A DNA stretch of 64,000 bases from Gymnopus androsaceus JB14 (taxonomy: Eukaryota > Basidiomycota > Agaricomycetes > Agaricales > Omphalotaceae), in assembly GCA_009733575.1 (NCBI GenBank), contig ML769436.1:148010-212009 (forward strand). The letters run 5' to 3'. Positions 36,428 through 48,800 of the stretch are shown one piece after another. Below the pieces are notes generated by a model. The model worked only from the letters and a program-made list of their open reading frames with translations, made no database searches and was not told where the DNA came from. Made by a program: the position numbers and the translations under genes. Within the stretch, counting starts at the first letter, position 1; each line of letters opens with the position of its first letter.

Positions 36428-37592
36428 ATGACGTCTTGGCTGTGTAGTTGCAACTTGATCTCATACAATCACAATGGACGCTTCCGAGTCAGGTTTGCAG
36501 GCCACGTCGGGCACCTCACTTCAGAACAATCCGCCGCTCTGCTGCAGTTTAAATCCAAATTAATAGAGTCCAAGTTATACACACCTCCTTCCGATGATAA
36601 CACTCAGCCTGCTTCTCATGATGATGTTACGCTTCTGTACGGGCTCTCTGTTTCTGTGATCTGTGATTCAAGCTTGACCTTGCTTTGTTCTCCTACTCAG
36701 CCGCTTTCTCCGAGCTAGAAAATTTGATCCACTCAAGGCATATAAACAGTTTGCAGATACCGAGACTTGGCGCACGAAACACGACGTCGATAGATTATTT
36801 AAAGAGTTTGATCCAGTCGAGTTTGAGGATGCGAGGCGGTTTTATCCGAGATGGACAGGAAGAAGGGATAAAGTGAGCACTGATTTGAAGTACGAGGCCA
36901 GGCTTCGGAATTTATTTCGCATCTACTTAGGATGGTCGCCCAATATACGTCTATCGGATAGCATCAGTCGGCAAGATACAACAAGAGCTTAATGCCATTC
37001 CTGCAGAACGGAGGTATCAACGAATGTAAGGCTCTACTTTATTTTCTTCGCTATATGCTCATTGAATTTCTGTTGCAAGTATCGCACTCTATGAAGCCAT
37101 GTGTGGATATGTCTTGCCCCTCTGCTCCAAACTGCCTCATCCGACAGAAACACCAATATCTTCAGTAACTACCATTATTGATCTAGAGGATGTTTCCTTT
37201 GGTACAATGTGGAGCTTAAGGAATCATTTGCAGGAAGCATCTCATCTTGCAACAGCAAATTACCCAGAAACTCTAAATGTTACTGCAGTGGTGAACTCTC
37301 CATCATTCTTTCCAAAAATATGGAGTTGGATATCAGTGGGTTTCGTTCAACTTTCTCCAGTCATGATTTCATGATTTTATAGAACTGGTTTGATGAAGGA
37401 ACACGAAACAAGATATATGTCCTTGGGAATGATCCTGGTCCAATGCTGTACAAGATTATAGACAAGAAAGACTTGCCAAAAACTTATGGGGGTGAATTGG
37501 AGTGGGTATTTGGGGATGTACCTTTGCTAGATGAAGACACAGTGCAGGAGATTGGTGTTATGCCCAAGGGACCTGTGGTCTTTGGATCATAA
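36428..37592 (+). CDS. Sec14-like CRAL-TRIO phospholipid transfer protein
   Basis: Cytosolic lipid-exchange protein of the Sec14 family (phosphatidylinositol/phosphatidylcholine transfer). The CRAL-TRIO N domain reads GHVGHLTSEQSAALLQFKSKL (36500-36550), then RFLRARKFDPLKAYKQF and FDPVEFEDARRFYPRW (36705-36850). The lipid-binding domain includes ALYEAMCGYVLP, TTIIDLEDVSFGTMW (37160-37215), NYPETLNVTAVVNSPSFFPKIWSW (37260-37330), and the end LPKTYGGELEW, all typical of Sec14. Stop TAA 37590-37592. About six introns. The start is uncertain: ATG 36428 keeps frame with the domain, but an upstream exon is possible. Two genes of membrane type follow on the same strand without evident functional link. 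Confidence 0.85.
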
Positions 37593-37943
37593 CATACATG
37601 CGCAATATTGACAATTTATTACTGAAGCTTGCAGGGAGCCGATGGCATGGCAAGCTTGCCATGTGACTAATATTACTGTATTAGATTTGCTCTGATCGAT
37701 GCCCGAGCTCAGTTCGACTATGGATTAATCACCTTGTTCGGGCATGTCCTCCGATATGGTATCGCTGTTGACTTATTTGGTATTTTTGTATTCGAGTCGG
37801 GCTACAATGTTGAAGATTATTCTCAGTGCCATCTGTAATTCACCGAATCGTCGACCGAGGTAGTAGAAATAACGAATTCTCCCCTCCGACGCATCAACAA
37901 TCCCATTCCTTTAACCGTCGCAGACTGACCTCCAATATCCAAA
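37593..37943. other. Intergenic region with an 18-bp palindrome
   Basis: 3' flank of the Sec14-like gene and upstream region of the transporter. Contains the palindrome at 37646-37663; otherwise nothing recognised. Confidence 0.5.
37646..37663. repeat. Perfect 18-bp palindrome CATGGCAAGCTTGCCATG
   Basis: Two 9-bp arms with no spacer, about 55 bp after the Sec14-like stop codon. It could be a protein-binding site or simply chance; at this length one such palindrome in a window this size is not surprising. Confidence 0.6.
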
Positions 37944-39901
37944 ATGTTTGGTTTTCCAAAGAGTGTTCCGTCTTTAGAAGTAGATACCTCAACGCCTAAC
38001 AACGAGTTGAAGAAAGAAACCCCCGCGACACTCTCTTCAGATGACTTCCCTGAAGGTGGTTTGGCTGCATGGGCTACGGTTTTCGGAGCGTGAGTGGAAA
38101 AATCTTTTTTACCTCCAACTTTTGCTAAACGAACGATATCAGGTTTCTCGTCCAATTTTGCGGATTTGGGTGAGCATTGATGATGTTTTTCTTGTCGGAT
38201 CCTGAGCCTAGTATGCAGCTATGCCCAGTCTTTTGGAGTATACCAAGGTCAGTTCTTCGGCGCAGTTTGGGGTATGGTCTAATGGTTATGGAACAGCTTA
38301 TTATACAACGGTATACATCGCCAATGAATCTGCCTCTACAATCTCGTAAGTTTTGAATGTCTAGGTACCGTTGTGACGTCTAAAAAAGGATGAACTAGGT
38401 GGATTGGTGGTGTAAACGTTTCTATGACTATTTTCATCGGTTTAGTCTCGGGACGACTATTCGACAAGGGATATTTGTGGGTTTGTCATTTTTTTCTGGT
38501 TGCGCATAAATCCATAGTTCAATACATAGTTACTACTTGGTATGGGGAGGCGCAGTGCTAGATATCGTTTGTCTATGGCTTTTATGCTTAACAAAACCGG
38601 ACAGCTTCTACCAAGTGCGAATGTTCTAGTTCTTTTGACCTCGTCTCTTCTAACATATATGTTATAGACCTTCCTTGTCCAAGGACTCGGATGTGGAATT
38701 GCGCAAGGATTGACATACCTGCCATCTGTTGCTCTCGTATCGCATTACTTTATGCAGCATCGAGCACTTGCTATGACTATCGTGGCCTCTGGATCTTCTA
38801 TGGGGTCGATCATTCAACCTATCATGCTCAACAACCTTCTGAACACCCACGGGTTTAAGACTGCCGCTGTCGCTAATGCTGCACTCATCACGGGTTTGCT
38901 CTTATGGGCTTGCTTGCTGATGCGCACAAGACTTCCTCCCCCTTCCAGTACCTTGCCCTTCAAAACAGCCATTGTTAAATTCTCGAATGATGGCGCGTAT
39001 ATGGTAGGATGTTTCGGGTGAGTCACTTCAATGCTAGCTCGATGTTCAAATGTAAATATTTCCTCTAGATTGCTCCTTTTCTCCGTTGGCTACTTTTACC
39101 CACTTTTCTATATTCAACTCGACGCTGAGCTACATGGTCTCTCCAGCAATATTAACTTTTACATTGTACGTGCATCTTGCTTCAAGCCGCCGTCTGTATT
39201 TGATGATCGTCCGATAGTTGGTCATTTTGAACGTTTTCAGTTTCCTTGGAAGGCTCAGCGCTGGTTTCATTGCGATCCGAGTTGGTGTTCTGAATCTGAT
39301 CACGATGGGAATGTTTGGATGCTCAGTTGTGATACTCGGTATGATTGGGGCGCATTCTGAGGGTGGTTTTATTGTAATCGCCATTCTCTATGGGTATTGC
39401 GCGGGGACATGTATGTGTTTGTTTTTCTCTTGTTCACGGGTATCATATTAATATCTCAAAAGTCATCGCTCTGGCCAATCCCTTGCTAGCTGGATTCGCT
39501 ACAGACCAACTGGAACTGGGGTGAGTCGTCGTACCAAACATAGTCAGTCTGCTTGCTGATTAGTGATTAATCCAGCGCCAGGATGGGTATCGGCTTTGCT
39601 TTTACTGGTGTCGGAGGTTTAGTCTGTACGTCCATATCGCGTTCCATCTGCTCAAATTCTACTTGCTGATGTTCCAAATAGCTGGATCGATAGAAGGAGC
39701 TTTATTAGGTGGCAAGTTTATATGGTGGAAACCTGCCGTTCTCAGTGGGGTGCGTACGCGTTGCACATGTCTTCCTGAACATGCCACTCATTGAAAAACA
39801 ATTAGATATTCACGCTCGCCGGAGCTTCTTTTTTGGCCTTCACGATCGTTATGATTCTCCAACGTCAAAAACAGAAGGCTGCAACTTCCCAGAAAGCATA
39901 A
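37944..39901 (+). CDS. MFS transporter, monocarboxylate-porter (MCT) type
   Basis: Plasma-membrane 12-TM transporter of the monocarboxylate porter branch of the major facilitator superfamily. The cytosolic N terminus MFGFPKSVPSLEV is followed by the family hallmark FPEGGLAAWATVFGAF (38045-38095, intron then FLVQFCGFG). AYAQSFGVYQ starts the next loop. FLVQGLGCGIAQGLTYLPS and the MCT-typical RALAMTIVASGSSMGSIIQP (38670-38820) belong to helices 4-5. The second half shows LGRLSAGFIAIRVG (39245-39285) and GIGFAFTGVGGLV (39590-39615). It ends with a Gln/Lys-rich cytosolic tail, TAA 39899-39901. About 11 introns. Family members carry monocarboxylates, but several fungal ones have other substrates (for example riboflavin), so the substrate is open. 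Confidence 0.87.
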
Positions 39902-40447
39902 TCGTCCATCAACGTCCATACTTAGATTTCATTGACAGTTTTTTTTTTCACCTACCAACTAATACCGTGACTTGTATTCTACAACCCACTACTTTCCCTG
40001 CCAAGTAAGTACGCTGTATCTATACTTCTCAATATTTTCTGGGCCCTGAAGCCAGCCAGGTCGATTGATTTCCGATGCTGACCCGAACGGTCTCAAAGGC
40101 GTCCAGTGCGATATTAAGTAGACTGCCCTGGATTGAAGCAACTTCTTTCCTCTTCCTTCCCGCCTGTACTGAACCGAGACTCCCTAGGTCAAGTTGCTGC
40201 TCTCTGGTTGTGTTCTGGATGAATCGCGATTACAATTTGCACGTCTAGTGGTTCATCGACGTGGCCATGCATCGGCTTTTTCGGGCTCGGTATACTCCGA
40301 GTCATTCTATGCTGTTACTCTATACGCCTTCACATGTCGTATCATATATCATCAACCAATCACTGCTATTCAAATGTTTTTTAACGGCCCTTGCATATAC
40401 ATCCTAGAGCGACATAAACTAAGATGTTTCTGTTTTCCCCCGTTATC
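39902..40447. other. Intergenic region, no gene found
   Basis: 546 bp between the MCT transporter and the oxidoreductase pseudogene, including a T9 tract just downstream of the transporter. No motif-bearing frame. Confidence 0.5.
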
Positions 40448-42168
40448 ATGGCTCCCGTTTCCAACCCTCGCATAATTTACGCTGAAGTCGTAACGAACGA
40501 GAAGCCCATTCCGGCAGAGCACTTAGTCTACGACGAATCTAAGTCAATCGATATTGACAGTGTCCTTCTTAACGGAGGGTTCCTAACGAAATCTTTAGTG
40601 CTCAGGTGAGTAGATTAGCTTGCTTGTAATCCCTTCTGAGTAGCGATCCTGTAGTTACGGGACCGAACCATCAAGAGCTATAAGTGGAACGACAATGGTC
40701 GTTGGTGCTTCTGAATCATCTCTGATAAGTTTAAGATATCAGAGTTGTAGGAATGTGTGTGGTAAAAGTTTTTCGCTCGGAGGGTGTCAATGTTGACGAC
40801 TTGATGTATGGGATGTCGCAATGGGAGAACTAAGTATACTGTCCAGCCATATATTGCAGGTGAGGCGCTGCATCTAAAAAATGCGAATGCGAGTGTACAT
40901 CCTGACTTGAATGCTAGCCAAATCTTCAAGCAGGAGGACTGGTCGCCGGAAACTTTCGACATGGACAGTTTTGGTGTTGCTGGTTGTACCAGATCTTCAG
41001 GGTGATTTGGAAAAGTATTGTAGCGTTCTCGGATCCCCAGGACTTTCCGGATACTGTGGTTTTGAGGCCCTCGCGGATGCCAAAGCGGTTAGAAAATTCC
41101 GGAAAAAAAACAAGCGACATGTAGTAGTATCTGATTGAATGTTCCCGCTAGGGAGAAACCTTGTTTGTGTCATCTGGGGCATCCGGAGTGGGAAGGTTAA
41201 TAGTTAGATTCTCGGATTCGTTACAGGCTCGTTTGCTTAATTTCTTTCTTTACAGCATGGTCATTCAGCTTGCAAAAATCAAAGGGTATGAGTCTCTTAT
41301 CCTTGTTCCGCAGACCCATTTGGGGAGCTTATCATCCGTTAATTCCAGCTTGAAAGTGATATCTTCAGTTGGGTAGGTCTTCGAAAAATCATTTTTTTCT
41401 CCTGTCTAACTTTGCCTGTTGAATTAGCTCCGATGAAAAGGTCTATATTAAAGTTGTACTATTTCAACGTCACAACTTATATTGAGTCTGACTACGGGAG
41501 ACAAATGCAAAGGTTGAATTTATGAATCAATTGGTTGTGACCTTGCTTTCAATTACAGGACAGTTTTCTACAGCGAATTCCTGTCAAAACATGGTCCAAT
41601 TGAGTCGTTTGGTTCCATCGTAAACGGTTTCCTATCGACCGAAAATACAGAAAAACATTGGCGGCAATTGATTCGAGGCTGGTTCTGCAGGCTACAGCTC
41701 TGGATGCTCGTGTTATTGTCTGTGGAATGATATCAGGTTTGCTGTCCATCTTTTTCCAATGTTATGCTTACTAACTTTTATCTAGAATACAGCAGCCCTT
41801 ATAACGCAAGGTTTGGCATCAACTTGGCTTGCTATCTGTATCTTTGAAAAAAAGGCTTCGCGGACTTGATCTGATTCCCTTTCATCCAGAATACTGACCT
41901 CATCTACAAACGGCGTCTCACTGTTTCTGGCAGAACTGAGGCCAAAGTTTCTTCCTCAATTCTTGAAGGATGTGCCGATGTGGGTTGCACAGGGAAAATT
42001 AACCAGTACCGAGGTGGTTTACCAAGGTATTAAGGCTTGAGATATTTGTCAGGTTTTCCGAATCTAACCGCTATATAAGGCATCGAGAGCTCAGCACAAG
42101 CATTTTATGATATGTTGACTGGAGGCGACGATGTAGCCAGTGGTAAGCGGGTGATCCTAGTCCCTTAG
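40448..42168 (+). pseudogene. Medium-chain (LTB4DH-like) NADP oxidoreductase, multiply broken
   Basis: Relic of an alkenal/one oxidoreductase of the leukotriene B4 12-hydroxydehydrogenase-like MDR group. Exon 1 from ATG 40448 is intact (MAPVSNPRIIYAEV to GGFLTKSLVLS). Next, DP and LRDRTIKSYK are separated by a small deletion and are out of frame. VDDLMYGMSQWEN hits TAA while the continuation KYTVQPY is one base off. VLGSPGLSGYCGFEALADAKA survives, as do the NADP-binding SSGASGVG (41165-41190) and SRLVLQATALDARVIVCGMIS (41670-41735). Between NTDLIYKRRLTVSG and ELRPKFLPQFLKDVP the frame shifts again. The last exons (ESSAQAFYDMLTG, stop 42166-42168) are clean. At least three breaks argue against function. 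Confidence 0.8.
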
Positions 42169-42185
42169 GTTTTGATGCACTGGTA

Positions 42186-42773
42186 TGGTGCCGGCCCACT
42201 AGTCACCACATATTTCAAACAGTGGCTGTGCTGTGGCTGTGTAGCGGCCAATTTGGTCGGCGGAAATTTTTTAGTGCAATACGCTGTAGTGTACATACAG
42301 TATTTTGATATATTTTGCTCTATACATGCCACCTAAAAACCATCAAAAACTGCTGCTACCCACCCCAGGGCTGCACACCATCCTTCTACCACACAAATCA
42401 ATAAAAATTGCTTGCAAAGTCTTGAGATAGAGATACATACTTCATGAAGTCCAACCACAAACCCTTGAGTTAGAGCTACTGCCAGATTAAGAACCAGAAA
42501 TTCTTCCCAAGGCATTGACAAGACAGTTTGATACTTAATTCCATTTTGGGCCTGATCACATGATGTAATATTACCATATATAGTAATGCGGCCAAATTCA
42601 CCTGACCCGAAATGTATATCTTGCCCAATTTTGACTCAATCCAATATCCCTCTAGACAATTGAAAGGTATCATCAAACTGAGTGTTTTTACAAGAGGAAT
42701 AAAAAATTAGCTCGTGGGAAATGAATTCTATAGCGCTTGTTTCAAAGTTGTGGTGACTAGTGGGCCGGCACCA
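42186..42773. mobile_element. 588-bp MITE-like element with 25-bp perfect terminal inverted repeats
   Basis: TGGTGCCGGCCCACTAGTCA (continuing CCACA, 42186-42210) is perfectly inverted at 42749-42773. The repeats continue imperfectly inward for about ten more bases. Both ends are flanked by TA (42184-42185 and 42774-42775), which fits TA target duplication as in Tc1/mariner-like insertions. The interior has no coding capacity, so it would depend on a transposase elsewhere. It sits 17 bp after the stop of the oxidoreductase pseudogene. Confidence 0.75.
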
Positions 42774-43352
42774 TAGATGGATATGTATGTAATTGAATAA
42801 TTTGATCTCGAGACCCTGCTGATTGCAGCAACGCAGCTTTGTTTTTGATTGGTCCAGATGGTATTGCCTTTTGCACTAGGTTCTACAGGTCCGAAAATTT
42901 GGGACTTGTTTATTTGGGCTCGAGTAGGAAATGAATCCAAAGCTGCATTCATTTCAGCCTGGGCTCGGCCTGGGTCTTTCGTTTCCATAGTTTTGGATTC
43001 ATTTTCATTTCACGACCCAAACAACAACCTACTTAGTTTAACTGACCCGTTAGGGATTGGAAAATTAAACGAATAGTTATATACGGACATCTCCGGTGGG
43101 TCTTGCTCAGTTTGGGAAAGAGGATGAAACATTCGAGCTAAGTATTGGGATCTTGACACCGGGCACGAAGAAGTTAAGGGACGGAACATGTCTGTCAATG
43201 AACTTACATTCGCCGCTTGCTCCCCTCTGCTTCCGCGGCCTCAGCCGTTCCCTGCACCATTTAGTGGCGTTGACCCTGACTCTGGAGGCAATGAAAAAAG
43301 GGCTCGGAGAATGTGGATTCCCTCCTTCATTTTTGCGTCTCAAGCGTAACTA
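42774..43352. other. Intergenic region, no gene found
   Basis: Region between the MITE-like element and the multi-TM gene. Overlapping short frames on both strands without motifs; no further repeat recognised. Confidence 0.5.
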
Positions 43353-44693
43353 ATGCAGCAAATGTCGTTGCAGAAGATCATTCTTATAGCTACCTGGCTT
43401 GAGGTGTGTATATGTTTTTGTCTTGTAGTTTGAGTACATTGTCTAACTCTCTAGCCAGGCAGTTCTCTATGGTTTGTAGTGTTGAAGGTCGCCTTGATTG
43501 GCCTATTAAAATGTTTTTTTATTATGGAACAGGGATGTTTGTTATCACCTTCGCACTTACCATGTATCTGTCGTATGGAAATTCTAGTATGATCAGGCGC
43601 CCCGACAGGCAGAGCGGCGTGAGCATTTTTTCTTTGAAGAAGTGTAGTGCTAATGGATCTACATTCAAAGGTGCTGGCGATCATATCAGTGGCCATGTTC
43701 ATCCTGGGGACATTCCATATTTTGTTGAATTGCTTGCGGATGATCCAAGGCTACACTGAAGACCCAGCAGGGCCTTTGGCCTTCTACGACACGATAAATC
43801 TCTGGTCTTCTGTTACCAAGAACGTTGTGTACGCGACACAGGAAGTACTTGGAAGCGTTGCCGCTGTGAGAAGAGTTTCCCCCTTTCCCTGCTGCTGCTT
43901 TATTCCTGATGCGCTTCCTCTAGACATATCGATGCTACGTCTTGTGGGATCGCGATTGGAGATTTCTGTTACTGCCAACGGTATTGATCCTGGGTAGTTT
44001 GGGTACGTCAGTACTCTAAAACATTCAAAGTAGAGCTGACCTTTTATAATACCAAAGTTTCTGGGTACGGCGCTTGTGCTCTCCTTGCCAAGCCAGGTAT
44101 TGGCAGCTCAATCTTCAATGCGAAACTGGCCAGCTGGGTGAGGATATTTTACGCATTAGCGGTGATTCAGAACGTTATTACGACTTCATTAATGGCTTAC
44201 CGGATCTGGACATCGTACAAGAGAACAAGTGCCTGCAAACATAATAGTAGGGGACTGCTGAGGGTTATCCGTATTCTGATAGAGTCGGCTGCCCTCCAGC
44301 TGATCCCAGAGCTTGCTCTGCTGGTGTTCTACTCGGCTAATATGAATGCACATTATATCGCGCTGGAAGCTATCACTCCGCTCGTGGTACGTAGACGCCA
44401 GGTTGTGTGTGTTAACGCGTCTCTAATATGGAAACTTTTACTAGGGAATTACTTTCAACGCGATTACAATCCGTCTTCGCCTCAAGGACTTTAGCCCGGA
44501 AACAATCACAACACCTGAGAGTCACCCAGTACAGACTATTGGTAGTATGCCATTGCGAAGGGGCCCAGTCTATGTCACGCAGGATACCCAGAATAACCGG
44601 GCATCATCTGTTAGTTATACCAAGGATAATATGTACGATGATGTGGAGGCTGGATTGTCACGTACCTCAATGTCAAGCCCTAGAGGCTCATGA
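43353..44693 (+). CDS. Basidiomycete multi-pass (about 7-TM) membrane protein
   Basis: Integral membrane protein of a large, uncharacterised mushroom family. ATG 43353 (MQQMSLQKIILIATWLE) splices through a very short exon (AVLYG, near 43457-43470) to MFVITFALTMYLSYGNS (TM1) and on to HSKVLAIISVAMFILGTFHILLN (TM2). The N-terminal exon joints are in phase. Later segments include NVVYATQEVLGSVAA, FYALAVIQNVITTSLMAYRIWTSY (44145-44220) and the Ile/Leu-rich helices near 44270-44400. A hydrophilic C-terminal tail ends SRTSMSSPRGS, stop 44691-44693. TM pairs with a cytosolic tail resemble receptor-like proteins, but no ligand or function is known. The exon boundary near 43870 is less certain. Confidence 0.75.
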
Positions 44694-44824
44694 AGCTTTG
44701 CCGTTCATAACTCCACTTGTGTGCAGTCGTAGAGACTTGAAGAATGGGCGAAGAAACAAACGTCTGCAATGTTCTTCGTCAATTTCAAATCTAATAGCTC
44801 TATATAGCAACTCTAACATACAGA

Positions 44825-45808
44825 TTATGCCGTTCTAGTTCGATAGCTTATTAGTCCTCCAGCAACCCACTCGTACACGCCTAGAAATACCGCACCGCCT
44901 GCAGATATCCACATTGTTCTTGGAACAACACCAGCGAAAAGGGCTTTCATGCCTTCTTGTGCGTAAATAGTATGGAAACGCATAAATGCGCTCGGAGAAT
45001 GCTGCGTTGTTTCCTGTAAGATTGAAAGTGGGTCTAGTCTCAAAGTTTGATAAGCTCCTGACGCACCCGCATGTCAAGCATAATTCTTGTTTTCAGAACA
45101 TCCAGTGGTGTAGTTATTGCAGCAGCGAATCCACCAGCAATACTTCCGCAGATGGCAGCTTCATGTGCATAGAGCGGTTTTCGACCTAGGAATCCGGAAG
45201 CGCGCAGTTTTAAAAGTTCGTACAAAGGGAATTGGATTGAAGTGAAAGGTATCTGCGATATTGATTTGTTCAAGTCAGGGTACGTGGTTTAAGGAAATGC
45301 GCACCTCTCGCATCACTGTTATACCGAATCCTCGGTAGAAACCTCGGATTCCATTACTAGTCCAAAGAATTTGGGCGGCTGCTAATGAAGAATGTCCTGC
45401 ACCATATGTATACGTTTGCATTCGCGTTTTAATGACTTCCGTTGGAACACGGATCAGACATGCTGCCTATAATAATGAAAAGAAAAAAAAAGGAAAGCGA
45501 TCTCACAGGGCACGTACAATTTCGCCCATAGATGCGGACACGACATGGTTGACCGGAGCGAGACGGTCAGGAAAAGGGAGAGTTTTCTTCATAGTATCAT
45601 ACGTAGAGAAGAATGCAGCAGCTCCGGGCGCGCTCCCTACAACGACACTGCCAATGCCTTTATAAATTCCTTTGAAACCTCCAGCACGAGCAAAGCCTTG
45701 TGATGATTGAAGGCGGGTTTTGAGAGTGTCGATTGGAAAGAAGAGAAGGTCTACAGCAGTACCCGCAGCGCCACCTGCAATTAAAGACTCTACAAATGTT
45801 GGTGACAT
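44825..45808 (-). CDS. Mitochondrial S-adenosylmethionine carrier (Pet8/SAMC type)
   Basis: Inner-membrane carrier that imports SAM into mitochondria. Three mitochondrial-carrier signatures are visible: PIDTLKTRLQ (near 45710), PTEVIKTRMQ (near 45420, split by an intron around 45465-45518) and PLDVLKTRIM (near 45090). The loop GGFKGIYKGIGSVVVGSAPGAAAFF (45605-45690) and ITTPLDVLKTRIML are characteristic of the SAM-carrier subfamily rather than other carriers. Start chosen at ATG 45808 (MSPTFVESLIAGGAAG), matching the short N terminus of Pet8 proteins. Stop TAA 44825. About 280 residues, normal. It is divergently arranged with the SNF2-type gene, with only 69 bp between start codons. Confidence 0.87.
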
Positions 45809-45877
45809 GAAGACAAGAAGGAATGACTCACGTGCAGTGAGCAATTGACGCGTCTAATTCGTTGGTCCGAAACCACC
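45809..45877. promoter_or_regulatory. Compact bidirectional promoter (69 bp between start codons)
   Basis: The whole interval between the ATG of the SAM carrier (-) and that of the SNF2 ATPase (+). There is no obvious TATA box. Both genes must start transcription from within or across this stretch, so their 5' leaders are very short or overlap the neighbour. Confidence 0.6.
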
Positions 45878-48800
45878 ATGTTGTCTCAGTCTTCGTCCTC
45901 GTCGTCTCCTTCTCCCCCGCCATTCTTTGATCCTAGCATTCCTCCTAGCAGTACTGCTGCTTCGAGTCCACCGCCTCCTGATTATAAGATGAGCAATGAG
46001 GAAAATGTAAGACACCCTTTTTTTCCCCCCAAGCTCTAAAGCTAATATCGTATAGGGAGTCGATTCTGTATCTTTAGACGAAGAGGTACTGCACCCCTTT
46101 ATATCAATCTGCTGTGTCCCTTATAGTTTCTAGGACGTCGACGCGCGCTTTGACCGACTAAAATTTGTCCTTGAAAAGTCTGCCATGTACTCGACGCTCC
46201 TCAAGGAGCAGATGGACAACTCGAATAGTTCAATGTATCTTCGACCAGAGCCGTCTAAATCGAAATCCAAGTCCAAGAAAAAAATTGTGGCGTCGCGAGG
46301 AAAAGGGCGAAAACGCGCAATTGTTGAATCAGACGAGTCGGATGAAGAAGTCTCAAACAAGCGACCAAAAGTTGAAGCGACAGAAGACGCTGTAAAGGCG
46401 ACGCCAATACTGGCACAACCGTCGCTGATTACAGGGGCGACCTTGAAACCGTATCAGCTGGAAGGTCTGCATTGGATGGCTTCCCTGCACGCCAATGGTA
46501 TTTCAGGAATTTTGGGTATGTCTCACTTTATTTCGTGTCTCATCATTCCTCACTTTAATTCTCAGCTGATGAAATGGGCCTCGGCAAGGTGAATAGTCCC
46601 GACTTTTGAGCTGACCGTACTGTCGCTAACAATTAGCAGACTCTTCAAGCCATTGCTTTTAGCGCTCATCTTCGAGAAGTTCGATTTGTCCAGCCATTTC
46701 TTGTCGTTTGTCCTCTCAGTGTCTTGCACAATTGGGCAGAAGAATACCGCAAGTTTGCGCCGGATGTGAGCTTCATCACTCTTCTTCCTACTGGAAACGT
46801 TCTCAAAATCTTATAGATTCCGGTTTGCATTTACCATGGATCACCCTCCGAGAGAGCTGCTCTGCGTAGAGATGTTTTATGCACGGATCTAATTCCGAAA
46901 GGGAAGAATGCCTCAACGACCGAAGAATCCGAAAAGCCGCCGAGAGCTAACCCAGGAAGGGGACGAGGCAGAGGAAGGGGAAGGGGAGGAGGAAGAGGGC
47001 GCCCTCGCGCGAAGAAGGTCGACAAGGAGAATGACGAGGACAATTTGACCGAAGAACAATATCAGCGTGCTCTCAAATTCCCCATAACCATCACTACGTA
47101 CGAAATGGTTATTAAAGATCGAGGGCACCTTTCGCCGGAGAAGGGTTATCGATGGGGATACATCGTAGTAGATGAAGGGCATAGACTGAAGAATCTCGAC
47201 TGCACACTGACGCGGGAACTCAAAAAGTACTCGAGTACTTCAAGGATGATCTTGACCGGTACTCCTTTGCATGTGAGCTTGACCCTCACTGCGTCCCCAC
47301 TTGACTGACATTTTTCCTAGAATAATTTAGCAGAATTATGGTCGCTTCTCAACTTTGTCCTGCCGGACATTTTTAACGATGTAGACTCTTTCCAATCATG
47401 GTGAGTTTCAATATCTCGTTCTTTCTTTATGGCCCGCTCTCAACGGTGTCGTCAGGTTCAACCTTCCGACGATGCAAAACACGCTTGGATCCGACCGTAC
47501 CGCTCAAATTATCAATTCCCTACACGCTATTCTTAAACCCTTCCTCCTCCGTCGTCTCAAGTCCGACGTTGAAGCGAATCTACCTCCGAAGAAGGAATAT
47601 GTTCTATATGCGCCGCTTAGCGTTACTCAGCGTGAGGCATACGATAAAGTGCTGGACGGGAGTCTTCGCGCGTATCTGATGCAAACTAAAGCGGTCGAGG
47701 CAACCAAAGTGGCCGCTGAACCTGAGGATCTAGGCCCCAGGAAGCTCCGGAATCATCAGAAGGGCCGACCGAGTTACATCGTTGACGAGGATGACGATGA
47801 ATACTTTGAGAAACTGGAGAAAGGAGAGATTGAACGTCGAAAGGCGGAGAAGGCGTTAGACCTTACAAAGTTGAGCGAAGCTCATCGTCAGGAAGTCACA
47901 CGTATGTTCGGATCCTTCCTCTAAGAGATTTTCAACTGACTTGGTCTTGCAGGAAAGAAGGTCAACAATATGAAATTGCAGAACACTGTGATGCAGCTCC
48001 GAAAGGTCTGCTCGCATCCCTTCTTGTTCGACTGGCCTGTGGATCCCACAAATTTGCAACCGATACTCAACGAGGAGTTGGTATCCGCGAGTGGCAAGAT
48101 GATGGTTCTGGATCGTCTGCTTACCGAGTTGTTCAGGCGCAAGCACAAGGTGCTCTTGTTCAGCCAGTTCACCACCATGCTTGACATTATCGAGGTGAGA
48201 TTTCCGAGTATAATTCTTATACCTTGTTGACTCATTCTACAATCCACAGGATTGGGCGCGGGAGCTCAAGGGATGGATCATCCGTCGTATCGATGGATCA
48301 AGCTCTCCGATGGAGCGACGAGAACAGATGGCTGCATTTCAGAATGGAGGAGATGCTCCCAACGCGCCGCATCTATTCCTTCTCAGCACTAGAGCTGGTG
48401 GACTCGGTATCAACCTCGTTGCAGCTGATACGGTCATTTTTTATGATCAAGACTGGGTATGTCGTCTTGGCTTGTTCATGTTCTGGTTACTGAGAGAGCA
48501 TCCTTAGAACCCACAAATGGACGCGCAGGCGCAGGACCGTGCACATCGTATTGGTCAAACAAAACCTGTTCTTATATTCAGATTGGTCAGTGCGCACACC
48601 ATCGAGACGAAAATAATGCAACGGGCGACGGAGAAACGGCAGCTCGAGGCGCTTGTCATTGCCAAAGGTTGGTTTCCTTTTTTACCTGTCATCTTCCTAG
48701 TGTCGATGTTGATATTCTTTCCTAGGCAAATTCCGAATGCCAACTGCAGCTGCCAAGCAGAGCGGGAAGAGTGAGACTATGGCGGAGATGGCTGCTTCTC

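Noticed and set aside
45845..45883. Upstream exon of the SAM carrier using a GTGAGT donor at about 45829
   Set aside because: A splice from there to the TTGCAG acceptor gives the wrong frame; the ATG at 45808 gives the family-like N terminus without an intron.
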